Assembly: GCF_000972845.2 (NCBI RefSeq)
Contig: NW_020858293.1
Coordinates: 62,001-126,000, forward strand
Source of the DNA: Larimichthys crocea
Lineage: Eukaryota; Chordata; Actinopteri; Sciaenidae
Direction: 5' to 3'
Length of the DNA: 64,000 bases
Shown here: positions 45,225 through 56,364 of the stretch, in pieces
Position numbering within the stretch: position 1 is the first letter of the stretch
Layout: every line of letters starts with the position of its first letter
Position numbers and translations under genes: made by a program
Notes under the pieces: generated by a model
What the model saw: the letters and a program-made list of their open reading frames with translations, nothing else
The model's database searches: none
Told to the model about the DNA's origin: nothing

Positions 45225-46443
45225 GTTTAAAAATCTGTGTAAATCTGTGATAGTGAGTGCTTCTCCTTTGCCGAGATAATCCATCCCACCTCACAGGTGT
45301 GGCATATCAAGATGCTGATTAGACAGCATGAATATTGCACAGGTGTGCCTTAGGCTGGCCACAATAAAAGGCCACTCTGAAATGTTCAGTTTTATCACAC
45401 AGCACAATGCCACAGATGTCGCAAGTTTTGAGGGAGCGTGTAATTGGCATGCTGAGAGCAGGAATGTCCACCAGAGCTGTTGCCTGTGAATTGAATGTTC
45501 AATTCTCTACCATATGCTGTCTCCAAAGGCGTTTCAGAGAATTTGGCAGTACATCCAACCGGCCTCACAACTGCAGACCACGTGTAACCACACCACTGTT
45601 CAGGGCAGACAGCGTATGTGGCATCATGTGGGTGAGCAGTTTTCTGATGTCAATGTTATAGATCGAGTGTCTCATGGTGGTGGTGGGGTTATGGTATGGG
45701 CAGGCCTATGTTATGGACGACGAACACAGGTGCATTTTATTGATGGCATTGTGAATGCACAGAGATACCATGACGAGATTCTGAGGCCCATTGTTGTGCC
45801 ATTTATCCACGACCATCACCTCATGTTGCAGCATGATAATGCACGGCCCCATGTTGCAAGGATCTGTACACAATTCCTGGAAGCTGAACATCCCAGTTCT
45901 TGCATGGCCAGCATACTCACCGGACATGTCACCCACTGAGCATGTTTGGAATGTTCTCGATCAGCGTATATGACGGCGTGTTCCAGTTCCTGCCAATATC
46001 CAGCAACTTTGCACAGCCATTGAAGAGGAGTGGACCAACATTCCACAGGCCACAATCAACAACTTGATCTGAACCTGAACTCTATGCGAAGTAGATATGT
46101 TGCAGTGCGTGAGGTAAATGGTGGTCACACCAGATACTGACTGGTTTTCCGACCCCCCCAGACTCCACCAAAAAAACAAAACTGCACATTTCAGAGTGGC
46201 CTTTTATTGTGGCCAGCCTAAGGCACACCTGTGCAATAATCATGCTGTCTAATCAGCATCTTGATATGCCACACCTGTGAGGTGGAATGGATTATCTTGG
46301 CAAAGGAGAAGTGCTCACTATCACAGATTTGTGAACAATATTTGAGAGATTTTGTGTATATAGAAAATGTTTTAGATCTTTAAGTTCATCTCATGAAAAA
46401 TGTGAGCAAAAACAAAAGTGTTGCGTTTATATTTTTGTGTAAT
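45225..46443 (+). mobile_element. second Tc1-like transposon, defective
   Basis: Left end (45225-45405) and right end (46185-46443) are inverted copies sharing GAGATAATCCATCC-type, CACACCTGTGCAAT and GGCCTTTTATTGTGGCC sequence. The outer part of the left repeat is missing, so it cannot be excised precisely. Family differs from the intron 8 element. Confidence 0.85.
45407..46072 (+). pseudogene. Tc1-like transposase pseudogene
   Basis: N-terminal HTH part is [20 protein letters not shown] (45407-45595). After a deletion the core resumes with GGGGVMVWAGLCYGRR, QHDNARPHVA (second catalytic Asp) and SPDMSPTEHVWNVL (Glu). The segment with the first catalytic Asp is deleted and a frameshift lies near 45890. 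Not functional. Confidence 0.85.
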
Positions 46444-46589
46444 TCCTTAGGAATTCCTGAGGAATTCATTCCTTAGGCAGTCCACTACGACTTGGGGCAT
46501 TTAGCTTCCTCCTAAGAAGCATAGTTTCAGGAAGCTTAGGAGGAAGTATGCCACTTAGTCAAGCACACCCAACACAGGAGGAGTGGCAA

Positions 46590-48130
46590 TGCCACATCAG
46601 GTCTGATGAGTGTGTTTATTGTAAGAAATCTGGACATTTTTGAGACAGTATTTGGTTTTGCCATTTGGTGTAATCAGTGCTTCGGCTATTCTGCTAGTTT
46701 TGGTCACTGACATTCTGAGAGACTTCCTCAACTGTTTTTTGTGTTTGTCTATCTGGACAACATTCTAAAGGATCCTTCTGAGCATGTTATTCATGTTTGC
46801 CAGAGGTCCAGAGCACCCCAGAGGTTACTTGAAACAAACTTTTGTTTGTTAAACCTCGAAAAATGTGAGTTTTGTGCCTCTACTGTGAGTGTCCTAGGAT
46901 GCATCAGGTGCAGATGGACCTGGAGAAATGAAGGCAGTAGCTGAGTGGCCACAACTTGAGACCAAGAAACAACAACAAAGGTTTCTGTGTTTCTTCAACT
47001 TTTATCAATGATTCATCAAGGACTTTAGTCAGGTAGCAGCACCCATTACCAAACTTCCATCTCCCCCTCTCTCTCCTTTCATTGGACACACGAGGCAGAG
47101 GAAGCCTTCCAGAAGTTAATATCTGCGCCCATCCTCATCCAGCCAGAGCCCTTGTACCATATTATCATGGAGCTAGTTTGGATAGTTTTGGTTTGGCTGA
47201 AGGAATTCTGAACAGCCATTTGTGGTCTGGATCGACCACAAAAACATAGCATACATTCAGTCTGGAGATTGAACTCTTGCCTCGCCCGATGGACTATATT
47301 CTTTTCCTGTTTTAAAATCAGACTCACTCAGCTGCTACTACTACTACTCACTCCACCTTTTTTCCCTGTTAAAAGGGTTTTTTGTGGGCAAGACTTTCTT
47401 CACTCGAACCGAGGGTCTAAGGACAGAGGATGTCACTCCCTGTACAGATTGTAAAGCCCTCTGAGGCAAATGAAATTTGTGACTTTGGGCTATACAAATA
47501 AAATTTGATTTGATGTACCCAACTTCTCCACTTCCCAAGGTAACACCACCATCCTTACCATTATTAATCGGTTTTCTAAGGCTAGACACTTCATCGCTCT
47601 CCCTAAACTGCCAGTTCCAAAACCTCTGAGCCTATCATGGAGTTAACACCATTCCCTGGATCAAGATCTCACAATTCCCTAACCAACTGGGGTACCCCCC
47701 TTTGAAGCTTCTTTGGGGTATCAGCCTCTCTTTTTTCCTGCTCACGAGAGCGAGCTGACAGTCACCTCCATCCAACATCATGTGTGCTGTTGTTAGTAAA
47801 CCTGGAGAGTTACTCATGCTGCCCTACTCAAAACCATCTACAGTATAACAAGCGCTCTGAAGACCGTGACCATACTCTGGCCCTGAGTCCTATTAAATGT
47901 CTCCCCACTTCCTGGGCCTATTTGTTGTTGAAAAAATCATAAGCCCTCCTCTAGTGAAACACCCCTCATTCCATTTCTCCAGCTCAAGCCTGTTGTCTCC
48001 AGTCCTTTGTGCCCTCCTGCCAGCCCCACTCCACCCAGTCGGCTTACTGACAGCCATAGCTTATGCGATACAGGCAGGACAAGGACGAGGTTTCCAGTAA
48101 CTTATAGATCTGGCGGGACAGAATACAGTA
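46590..48130 (+). mobile_element. decayed chromodomain-type Ty3/gypsy relic
   Basis: Faint but ordered pol blocks: RT with FVYLDNIL (46742-46770) and CEFCASTVSVLG; RNase H-like VWIDHKNIAYIQS (47228-47268); integrase [20 protein letters not shown] (47540-47600) and YQPLFP-type C-end near 47725; then FVVEKIISPPLVK and GRGFQ (47910-48105), as in chromodomain elements. Many stops and deletions. A family B LINE tail interrupts it at 47352-47515. Confidence 0.7.
47352..47515 (+). mobile_element. LINE family B 3' tail inside gypsy relic
   Basis: CACCTTTTTTCCCTGTTAAA through GGGCTATACAAATAAAATTT with a short GATTT end. Younger than the gypsy relic it interrupts. Confidence 0.85.
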
Positions 48131-48523
48131 GTACAGAAGTACTGTATTTAACTGCCAAATTGTTGTGTTCTGTGTGCGTCACAGCAGAGAATATTGTTAC
48201 TAAAATACTGTTCTATTTTGACAGAGACGACAAGCAGTCTGCATCAAGCTGCACAGAGCTGCTCAAGAAATACTCTGTAGGGTTTGAAGTCGCATGGAGA
48301 ATGGACCAAAACAGTGTTCGCAGCCACAACATGACAGAGACACAGAGACATGCCCGGTGGTTTTTTTTTTTGCGTGTTAGCTTCACCTTCATTATGAACA
48401 TTGATGTGATGACATCATGAAACATGAAACATGAACCTGGACCAAAGTACTCTCCCACTTATTGACAGACATTGCAATGTCATATATTAACCATGCCTAC
48501 TCTCACATTATCCTTGTCTATAT
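48131..48523. other. intergenic sequence, nothing recognised
   Basis: No coding or repeat signal beyond a short T run at 48360. Confidence 0.5.
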
Positions 48524-48797
48524 TGTGGCTCAGAGGCAGAGCGGGTCGTCCACTAATCAGATGATCGGCAGTTCGATCCCTGGTTCCTCCGGTCCACATG
48601 TCGAAGTGTCCTTGGGCAAGATACTACTGAATGCGTATGAATGTTTATCTCCTCAAACTGATCAGCAGTCAGCACCTTGCATGGTAGCCAATGCCATCAG
48701 TGTATGAATGTGTATGGGGTGAATGAGATATGTAGTGTAAAGTGCTTTGAGTGGTTGGAAGACTAGAAAGGCGCTATATAAGTACAGTCCATTTACC
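48524..48797 (-). repeat. dispersed repeat R, antisense copy
   Basis: Reverse complement of the 13399-13712 unit: GAGGCAGAGCGGGTCGTCCA at the left, GACTAGAAAGGCGCTATATA and AGTACAGTCCATTTACC at the right. Confidence 0.85.
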
Positions 48798-49348
48798 ATT
48801 TTTAAGTACTTCTGGGTGTCTACAGTGTGGTATTGATACTTCCTTTCTCGTTCACTGCTCATTTGACCTAAAAACAAGGAAAATGTAGACAGACTACTTT
48901 CTGATGCCATTTCTAGTTATATAGCACATCCGACATCTGTCCCAGTGTTGGTATGTTAGTTTCTTCATACATTCATTTTACAGTGACAGAACCAACCAAT
49001 TGAATTAACAGAACTTTTTCCAATGAAATCATGACTACTGCCCTGCAGCATGAGACAATTTCATATGATAGCTCTCCAGTTGAGAAGCTGGTGAAATGTC
49101 AATTAGTCGCCCACCTCCACAGTGTGCACAGCTTCACAGGTCCAGGGCTAATCGCTTATCATTTACCCCTGGTACCGTCTGGATGGTGGCTAATTGTCTC
49201 CACCTCCTCTGAGTCCCATCTCTGGACTCCAGGTGTGCATATCAACAGGATGTTTGTGAGGTAGGAGACACAAATGACAGCAAAGGTCAGTTTAAATAGC
49301 TTATGTTTACACTAAGTAGCAAAGCATATGACAGATATGTCATTTCAC
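48798..49348. other. 3' flank of the endogenous retrovirus
   Basis: No feature recognised. The bases TTCAC just left of 49349 would be the target duplication if the outer LTR copy shows the same. Confidence 0.5.
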
Positions 49349-49779
49349 TGTTGTCGTGGAAATTCGATAAAGACTGAGAACACGATCAGTATTAAATGAG
49401 AACTTTATTCTTGGCCAAGGAGAGACAACAGTACGACTACAAGAGTCGCAAAGTCCTCTCTGCTGATAATACATTCAACTGCTCCTTTTGTAGACATTTC
49501 TCCCCCTCCCTCTCCTCTGAGGTAATAAAAGAGAAACTCTAAATGCAAAGGGGGGGTTACCCTCGTAAATATCTGCTTTACTCCCCTTCTGCACCGTGGC
49601 TGGTACCAACATCTCTGGGACAGAAAGAAATGTCTACACTCAAACATATATCAACCCATCAGTAGGCAGTCTCCTAGATAGGACAAAGTTCATACAAAGT
49701 TAAACATAAAATATAATTGTAAAACAAAGTAAGCATAAAATAGTAAGACAGAGGTTAAAAGGTTATTTTTTCCACTACA
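49349..49779 (-). repeat. 3' LTR of the endogenous retrovirus
   Basis: Starts TGTAGTGG and ends ACGACAACA on the minus strand, with AATAAA at 49404-49409 (complement). Length about 431 bp; the outer end could be 3 nt shorter. The partner LTR is not in the window. Confidence 0.75.
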
Positions 49780-49792
49780 CTTCCCCCCTTTT
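49780..49792 (-). promoter_or_regulatory. polypurine tract of the retrovirus
   Basis: AAAAGGGGGGAAG on the minus strand directly before the LTR start; the primer for plus-strand DNA synthesis in retroviruses. Confidence 0.85.
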
Positions 49793-49987
49793 GATTACAC
49801 ATTAATCAAAAAAAAAATACAAAATCATTTTACATCAAACATGACAATTCACAAGGATTTAAGACATGTCATCATACAGATTGCCTGTTAGAAAAAGACG
49901 TTTACTATTTTTGTGAAGGATAGACCCTGCGGTGTCGATTACAAAAGTATATATAAAGAAAAACAAAAAGGGGAAGAAATCACATGT

Positions 49988-50648
49988 TTACATCTCATCC
50001 TCAGACGAAGCTGAGGAACCATAATCACTAACAGGGAAAGGATCTTGCTTTGACAAAAGTTCAGCCTGTGACAAGAGTGCATACTGACCAGTCACTGTCT
50101 CGCCTATCCAACGATGCATCAAGGCTTTCATACAGGTCAGAGTGCATGTACAAAAGAATAATATTAATCCTAGGGTGATAAGTACAGGTAACAAAAGTTG
50201 GAAAACCATTGCGCCCGAGGGTCCGAATCTAGAGCTCAACCATGGATTAAAGGAGGTTCCTGCCGAAGCAGAGGGCCCAAACTCATCTCGAATCTTCTCA
50301 AGTGCATGAATAACAGATGTTATATTGTCATTATTATCAGGAATTAAAGTCACACATGCATCACCAGTCAAATTAAGGGTTACACACAAACCACCGGTAC
50401 GTGCAGTAAGATAATCTAGGGCCATCCCATGTTTCAGCAAAGTCATACGATGAGATTGTTGAGTGGTTGTAAGAAGTCTAAAGCCATTTATAGTCTGATT
50501 AGCAAACAAAGACATGGAAAAAGTGACATCCAGGTGGTCTGCCAAAAATGTCACACCATACCAGGAAAAAAATCAAAAATGCAATCACAAAAGAAAACCA
50601 CAGAATGCATCTCATCCCACAACCCAAATATCGTCTTTGATCAGCCAT
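49988..50648 (-). pseudogene. env: env remnant: signal peptide joined to transmembrane subunit
   Basis: An ATG at 50648 starts a short piece with a hydrophobic signal-like segment (ILWFSFVIAFLIFFLVW). It goes out of frame, and the frame from 50554 gives the ectodomain end of the transmembrane subunit: two cysteines, N-glycosylation sequons, a membrane anchor (about residues 117-140) and a 47-residue cytoplasmic tail rich in acidic and serine residues. The surface subunit is missing. Start of env overlaps no pol sequence. Not functional. Confidence 0.8.
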
Positions 50649-50832
50649 GATGATCATCCCTCGAAGGTCAATCAAGTTGACTCGTGTTTTTGTGCTCTCC
50701 GGAAGTATATTGTGTACAGTGTAATCACCGGTGCAGTAGAAGCGGCGCTAGGTTCTCACTTGCTTACTATGATGAATCAACGCAGCCTCGCTTTACGTGT
50801 GTGCATGCGAGTGTACTGCAGGCTTGGTGGGG

Positions 50833-51681
50833 TTACGACTCCGTGGGGTTGGGCACCCTCTTGCAGTGGTGGGCGTGGATCCAAGTTGCTCTCTTTGCGA
50901 CCTTCACTGCTGTGTGTGTTGTGAGTAACACTTGGAACGGCCCTTGCCACCTCTCAGACCTCCAGTGCTTCCTTCGCAGGTTTTTTATCACCACCCAATC
51001 GCCAGGCTGGATCGAGTGTAGGGGACCTGTGGCCTGCTGAGGGAGGGCTGCTTTAACCTGTTGAGAAACTTGAGACAACATACCAGAGAGCAATACTCAA
51101 TCATGTTAAGTATGTAAGACAAAACAATGGGGAGTGCATCCGTCCATGACAAACCTGTTTCTTCACAACATTTAGCAAGTTTTGCTTTGAGCGTACCATT
51201 CTCTCTCTCCACTGCTCCCCCACTCTGTGGATGATGTACACAATGTTTTTTCATGTCAATGCCTAAGAACTGTCCCACTGCCTCCACTGCAGCGTTTCAG
51301 AGTGTGTGCCGTTAGCACTACTGATTCTTGATGGAATTCCCCTTTGTGGAATGATTTCTGTTAACAGAGCCTTGGTGACTGCATGGCTGTTAGCAAAGCT
51401 TCCACCCACTTAGACCACATATCTACCATCACTAGACAATACTTCTTCCCTTTGTCTGGAGTTAGTTCTATGAAATCCATCATTAAGTGATCAAATGGTT
51501 TGTCTGGTGTTGGGTGTGCTGCTGCAGGGACCAGAATACCTCTTCCTGCATTGTAGGTTGCACAAATAACACAAGATTGACAATATTTCTGTGCATATGC
51601 TGCAAAGCCCTTTGTAAACCAGTGTTGTGTTATTACCTGTAACATTCCCCCTTTTGACACATGGTCTAACCCGTGTGTCAA
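50833..51681 (-). pseudogene. pol: retroviral integrase, frameshifted
   Basis: Zinc-binding HHCC region (HGLDHVSKGGML to CQSCVIC) and first core Asp (MMDFIEL) at 51681-51361. The region with the second catalytic Asp reads SSANGTHS near 51310, Ala replacing Asp. The Glu is kept in GGAVERENGTLK (51287-50988). The C-terminal domain with GDWVVIKNLRRK and WQGPFQV is in another frame (51093-50833). At least two frameshifts; inactive. Confidence 0.85.
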
Positions 51682-51786
51682 TTTAGCAAAATGAGGAAAA
51701 AGTGTTTAGGGAAACAGGGCAGTCCATCCGGACCGAACCAAACCTTATCTTTGTATTGGGCTCCACATGCTCTCCACTGGGTTACT

Positions 51787-52407
51787 TCAGGAGGAGAGGC
51801 AAATGACTGAAATGCATAGAGAGAGTCGGGGAGTGTTTCTGAGAAAAAAACAGAACGCCTCAGCTGGGGGAGGAGGGAGTGATAAATCAGCAGCGCGCTT
51901 GGCTGCAGCATTAGCTCGCGCATTGCCTTTAGATACAGAGTCTGTGTCACCTGTGTGGGCTTGACACTTGCAAACTGCAATCTGTTTTGGCAAAAGAATA
52001 GCATCCAATAAAGCTAAGACTTTGTCATGATGTAAGATAGGCTTTCCATCAGATTTAAGAAAATTTCTGTGTTTCCATAGTGCGCCAAAATCATGCACCA
52101 CACCAAAGGCGTAGCGAGAATCTGTATAGATAGTCACTGAGCGACCTTTTGCTAGTGTGCAAGCCGCAGTGAGAGCTATCAATTCAGCGGCCTGTGCCGA
52201 ATAATTAGAGGGCAAAGAGCCCGATTGCACTATGGAGTGATCATCACATACAGCAAAGCCCACTTTGTTTAACCCAGACTGAGTATCTCGAAAGGCAGAA
52301 CCATCAACATAAAAGATCAGGGTTAGTAAGAGGAGTCTCTTGCAAATCAGGTCTGGGTGTGCAAACCTGTTGAAGAATAGAAACACAATCATGAGCTTCA
52401 CCATCAT
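51787..52407 (-). pseudogene. pol: retroviral RNase H domain
   Basis: Catalytic positions visible: D in FYVDGSAF, E in AAELIALTAAC, D in IYTDSRYAFG. The fourth is lost: GNARANAAAKRAA has Asn where GNxxAD is expected. A long open stretch otherwise. Confidence 0.85.
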
Positions 52408-52494
52408 CTGGAGAAAGTAAAAGAGTGGCAGGGGTAAGAACAGTGCATCTTTTCACAGTAATGTTAGGCATATCCAACAAAACAGTGTTGTATC

Positions 52495-53443
52495 TTAACC
52501 AACGTGCTGTTGAAAGATGAGATGTTTTTGTTCCAACAGGATCATAGAGACTGCATGGGGAACAAGAAGAGTTAGATCAGAATATCCAACAATTTCCCTA
52601 GAAGCTAAAACAGCTTTCTCTGCAGCCACTACTGCCCTGAGGCAACGAGGCAGTCCAGTAGCCACTGGGTCTAACTTAGAAGAGAAATAGGCCACTGGTC
52701 TCAGCCGCCCTCCATGTTCCTGCAAAAGAACTGATGTCATACAACCATTCTTTTCATCCACAGTCTGAGTAAAAGGCCTGAGTGGGTCTGGGAGGCCTAA
52801 TGTGGGAGTTGACTGCAATAAAAGCTTCAGATCAGTGAATGCCTGTGTTGCATCATGAGTCCAGGTCAAACGGTCAAACAGATTGTAGACCTCTACCATA
52901 AATTAGGGCTCCCAACGGGGCCTCTAACTCAGCATAGTTAGGGATAAACTGTCGACAATAAGAGCACATTCCCAAAAAAGACATTAGTTGTTTTTTTGTC
53001 AGAGGTTTGGGCAATTTTTGAATAGCTTCTACACGTTTGGGTGAGAGGGATTTGCCCTCTACTGTGATCACATGACCCAAAAAAAACAACTTCCTGCTGT
53101 ACAAATTAAAGTTTAGACAAACTGGCCTTATGCCCATGATCAGCCAAATGCCGTAACAGAGTCACTGTATCAGCCTCACACTGCTCTTTAGTGGGGCTAC
53201 AAATCATCAAATCATCAACATACTGCAACAATGCTGTCCTGGGGGTCAGGACTAAAGGCTCTACGCTGTCCTTAAGAGCTGCATTGTAAATAGTTGGACT
53301 CTCACAATAACCTTGACACAAACGAGTGAACGTGTATGGTTTGCCATTAAAGGTAAAAGCAAACCAAAATTGACTATCGGGGTGCACTGGCACACTGAAA
53401 AAGGCATTTGAGAGATCAACTACTGAGAAAAACTTAGCATCTG
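52495..53443 (-). pseudogene. pol: retroviral reverse transcriptase, C-terminal part
   Basis: Begins right at the gypsy insertion with the FSVVDLSNAFFSVPV region (first catalytic Asp), then LCQGYCESPTIY, LLQYVDDLMICSPT (YVDD active site, 53393-53106), FLGMCSYCRQFIPNY (53137-52874) and the connection domain (52899-52495). Two frameshifts. Confidence 0.87.
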
Positions 53444-53447
53444 CAGG

Positions 53448-53771
53448 TGTAACAGGTCCCAGGCAGGGTACCTGTAAAACAGGAGAAGAAATGAGACAGA
53501 CACGCGCTTGCTCCTTTCCAGTACAGCTTCGCTCAGCGTAATGAGGAAGTTGACAACGGTCCGTTCATAAGAGTCCAAAAGGAGAAGCAAGGCGCAACAC
53601 TGCCTCCTACTGGTAATACTAATAGCTCTCTTTGCTGTTGATTTTACCAAGAGGTAATCATTGACCAGTTTGGCACATATAATCAGATATTTCTTCCAGA
53701 GAAAATAATATTTTCAAAATAAAACAAACAAAATTATATAAAATGTGACCTTACATTTCATGGACGTCACA
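53448..53771 (-). repeat. 3' LTR of the gypsy element (324 bp)
   Basis: Same ends as the 5' LTR but lacks 740 bp of its interior; one copy only of the 73-bp direct repeat. Confidence 0.9.
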
Positions 53772-53779
53772 CGCTCCCT
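53772..53779 (-). promoter_or_regulatory. purine tract before gypsy 3' LTR
   Basis: AGGGAGCG abuts the LTR start on the minus strand, the place of the plus-strand primer. Shorter than usual. Confidence 0.5.
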
Positions 53780-53919
53780 GACAAAATAAAAATGGCTCCA
53801 GACATTTACATACTCCTAAACCTCAAATCTTTCAACATTCAACAATATACAACATTTCTTGTACAGTACCCAAAGGTAAGTTCAAAATGAGTCTGTTTAG
53901 TGGTGTACGTGCACGACTC

Positions 53920-56364
53920 TTAATAAACAAGTAATGGTGCAGTGAACTGTGTAGCTGATGTGTGTGGCAAGATTTGGTATAGTGTGTGGTATGGCAGTGC
54001 CTGAACAGGTGTGTGATGGGTCATGGGATATGGTGGCACTCCCCAGGTTGGTATTGCTGGCAATCCATAGGCCCCCACTGTGTTGCAAATGGTTCGGGGT
54101 TGGTATGAGGGTCGGCCTAGTGTTTGGTATGTGAGCATCTGGGTGGGCTTTCTCTCACGACTGGACCTCCGAGTTTGAGGATGGGTAGCTTGATCATCAT
54201 TGAGCTGTTCGCTTCCTGTCTGAGGGGTTACCAGCCTTGTGGCTTCCTGCCCAGGTTCTGCTGGCTCAATAGGTAAGTACTCCTCCTCTACTCCTTCCTC
54301 CTCATATGTCCTCTGTCCCGTTTCTCTGCTCTCCATGTCATGCAAACTCTCCCCTCTTTCACTGACATGTACACTTCGTCTTGTTTCTCTTTCAGATACA
54401 AGTGCTCGAGTTTGGTCAGATTTCTCAGTGGTTGTTACATGATTGTAATGTTGATTAGAGTGTCCCTGAGGCTCACATACAGGCTGTACTTGTGTGTTCT
54501 CGAGTCCTCTCCTCACAGGTAGTCTCAGCCAGTATCGGGGCTCCTCGTCATCAGAAGAATCACTGCTTGGGCTCCATTCACTCTGTCTCTTTGTATTTGG
54601 CTGTCTGACCCTTGCTCTCTGTTGAAGTGGTGCTGTTGGTGGAGCAGGTAAGTGTCTTGGTGAGTGCCCCCTCTGTTCTGCTGGCTGAGGTGAGTCTACT
54701 GGTAGATCATTGACTAAGTGAAACAGGTTGCGGTGTAGTGTGCGTACTCTACTTCCACCGGTTTCTGGCATCACTTTATAGACCGGCCCATCAGCAACTC
54801 TCTCCTTTACAACATGGACTGTGTCCTCCCAGTATGCTCTTAGCTTACCTGGCCCACCTCTCTCACTCAAGTTACGCACCAAGACACGGTCACCTGGCTC
54901 AAGAACAACACCCTTCATGTGGCGGTCATAGTATCTCTTCCCCCTAGAACTTGATTGCTGACTATTCTCAGAGGCGAGTCTATAAGCTTCCTTCATTCCA
55001 GAGGCCCACTTCTCTGCATAGCCTCTTGGGGAGGTAGTCTCTTCATCCGTACCCAGGCCAAATATCATGTCCACAGGCAGACGTGGGTGACGGCCATACA
55101 TCAAATAGAAAGGTGAGAACCCAGTCGCCTCATGTCTGGTACAGTTATAAGCATGGATGACTTTTGACAGATGTTCTCTCCACCTTTCCTTTTCCTTCTC
55201 CTTCAGGGTCCTGAGCATTTGAAGCAAAGTGCGGTTAAATCTCTCCGCCGGGTTACCCTGAGGATGGTAGGGGGTGGTCCTTGAGTGACCCACACCACTC
55301 AGCTGCTGCAAGGTTTTAAACAGTTCGTTTTCAAATTCTCTTCCTTGGTCATGATGTAATTTCCATGGATAGCCGAACCGTGGGATAAAATCATCAAAGA
55401 TTTTCTCTGCAGCTGTTTTTCCAGACTTATTTCTGGTTGCATAGGCTTGGGCGAACCTAGTGAAATGGTCTACAACCACCAGGATGTACTCGAAGCCTCC
55501 TCTACTAGGCTCCAGGTGAAGGTAGTCAATTGAGACAAGCTCTAGGGGTGAGCTGGTGGTAATGCTTCCCATGGGTGCTCTGATGTGTGAGACAGGTTTC
55601 TTCTGCTTGATGCACGGGCACTTTCTGGTCACATAAGCCTCAACATCCTGTTTCATGTATGGCCAGTAAAACTGATCTCTAGCTAGGCCCAAGACCCTCT
55701 CGGTCCCCATATGACCCATGTCATCATGGAGGTGTTTCAGGACCAAAGCTCGGTACTGGTTGGGCAGGACAAGTTGACTCCTTTGACTGGTTTCCCGGTA
55801 TAGCAGACCATCTTTGAGATGGAGTTTTCCCCACTCATGCAGAAGTTTCCTGGTCAGACCATTAACTCCCCCTCTCACATCACTGGTCAGAGTGTTGTTA
55901 GTCTCTTTCAGTTTGATGACTTGACTGATGACGGGATCAGCCCGCTGAGATTTCATGAGCTCATCGTGGCTTATGGTTGGAACCAGCTCTGGTGACTGTG
56001 TAGTTGAACTGTGCTGTGACAAGTTGAGGACAGCTACATAGGCGACATCTTGTTGCTTGGCAACTCTGCTACCTTCCCAGGTTGCCAGAATGATGTCTCT
56101 GGGCAGCTCCTGTGTGCATGAGTCCACATAACTGTCGATGTCTAAGGGCAACCTAAACAGAGTGTCAGCATCAATGTTTACTTTTCCTGGTCGGTATTTC
56201 ACCTCAAACCGGAAATCAGCAAGCTCACCCACCCATCGGTGGCCAACAGCATTTAACTTAGCCGTGCTCATCACATAGGTTAACGGATTGTTATCCGTGT
56301 AGACAGTGAAGTGGGGTGCAAAGAACAAATAGTCTCGAAATTTCTCACTGATGGCCCACTTCAA
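53920..56364 (-). CDS. gypsy pol, RNase H end plus integrase (814 residues)
   Basis: Starts in the RNase H domain ([24 protein letters not shown] with Asp24), whose N-terminal part is deleted. Integrase: zinc-binding [10 protein letters not shown] at 211-220 with CPC at 249-251; catalytic D280 (SIDYL), D339 (HHDQGREF), E374 ([10 protein letters not shown]); [13 protein letters not shown]-type C-terminal motif near 516-530; then a long polar tail with proline and acidic stretches. Frame is intact from its first Met, but it is separated from the upstream pol frame by the deletion at about 56397. Confidence 0.92.
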   Translation of the reverse strand: MKWAISEKFRDYLFFAPHFTVYTDNNPLTYVMSTAKLNAVGHRWVGELADFRFEVKYRPGKVNIDADTLFRLPLDIDSYVDSCTQELPRDIILATWEGSRVAKQQDVAYVAVLNLSQHSSTTQSPELVPTISHDELMKSQRADPVISQVIKLKETNNTLTSDVRGGVNGLTRKLLHEWGKLHLKDGLLYRETSQRSQLVLPNQYRALVLKHLHDDMGHMGTERVLGLARDQFYWPYMKQDVEAYVTRKCPCIKQKKPVSHIRAPMGSITTSSPLELVSIDYLHLEPSRGGFEYILVVVDHFTRFAQAYATRNKSGKTAAEKIFDDFIPRFGYPWKLHHDQGREFENELFKTLQQLSGVGHSRTTPYHPQGNPAERFNRTLLQMLRTLKEKEKERWREHLSKVIHAYNCTRHEATGFSPFYLMYGRHPRLPVDMIFGLGTDEETTSPRGYAEKWASGMKEAYRLASENSQQSSSRGKRYYDRHMKGVVLEPGDRVLVRNLSERGGPGKLRAYWEDTVHVVKERVADGPVYKVMPETGGSRVRTLHRNLFHLVNDLPVDSPQPAEQRGHSPRHLPAPPTAPLQQRARVRQPNTKRQSEWSPSSDSSDDEEPRYWLRLPVRRGLENTQVQPVCEPQGHSNQHYNHVTTTEKSDQTRALVSERETRRSVHVSERGESLHDMESRETGQRTYEEEGVEEEYLPIEPAEPGQEATRLVTPQTGSEQLNDDQATHPQTRRSSRERKPTQMLTYQTLGRPSYQPRTICNTVGAYGLPAIPTWGVPPYPMTHHTPVQALPYHTLYQILPHTSATQFTAPLLVY

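Noticed and set aside
48524..48797. tRNA-like or regulatory meaning of conserved R repeat blocks
   Set aside because: The same sequence recurs at 13399 and 26613, so it is a dispersed repeat.
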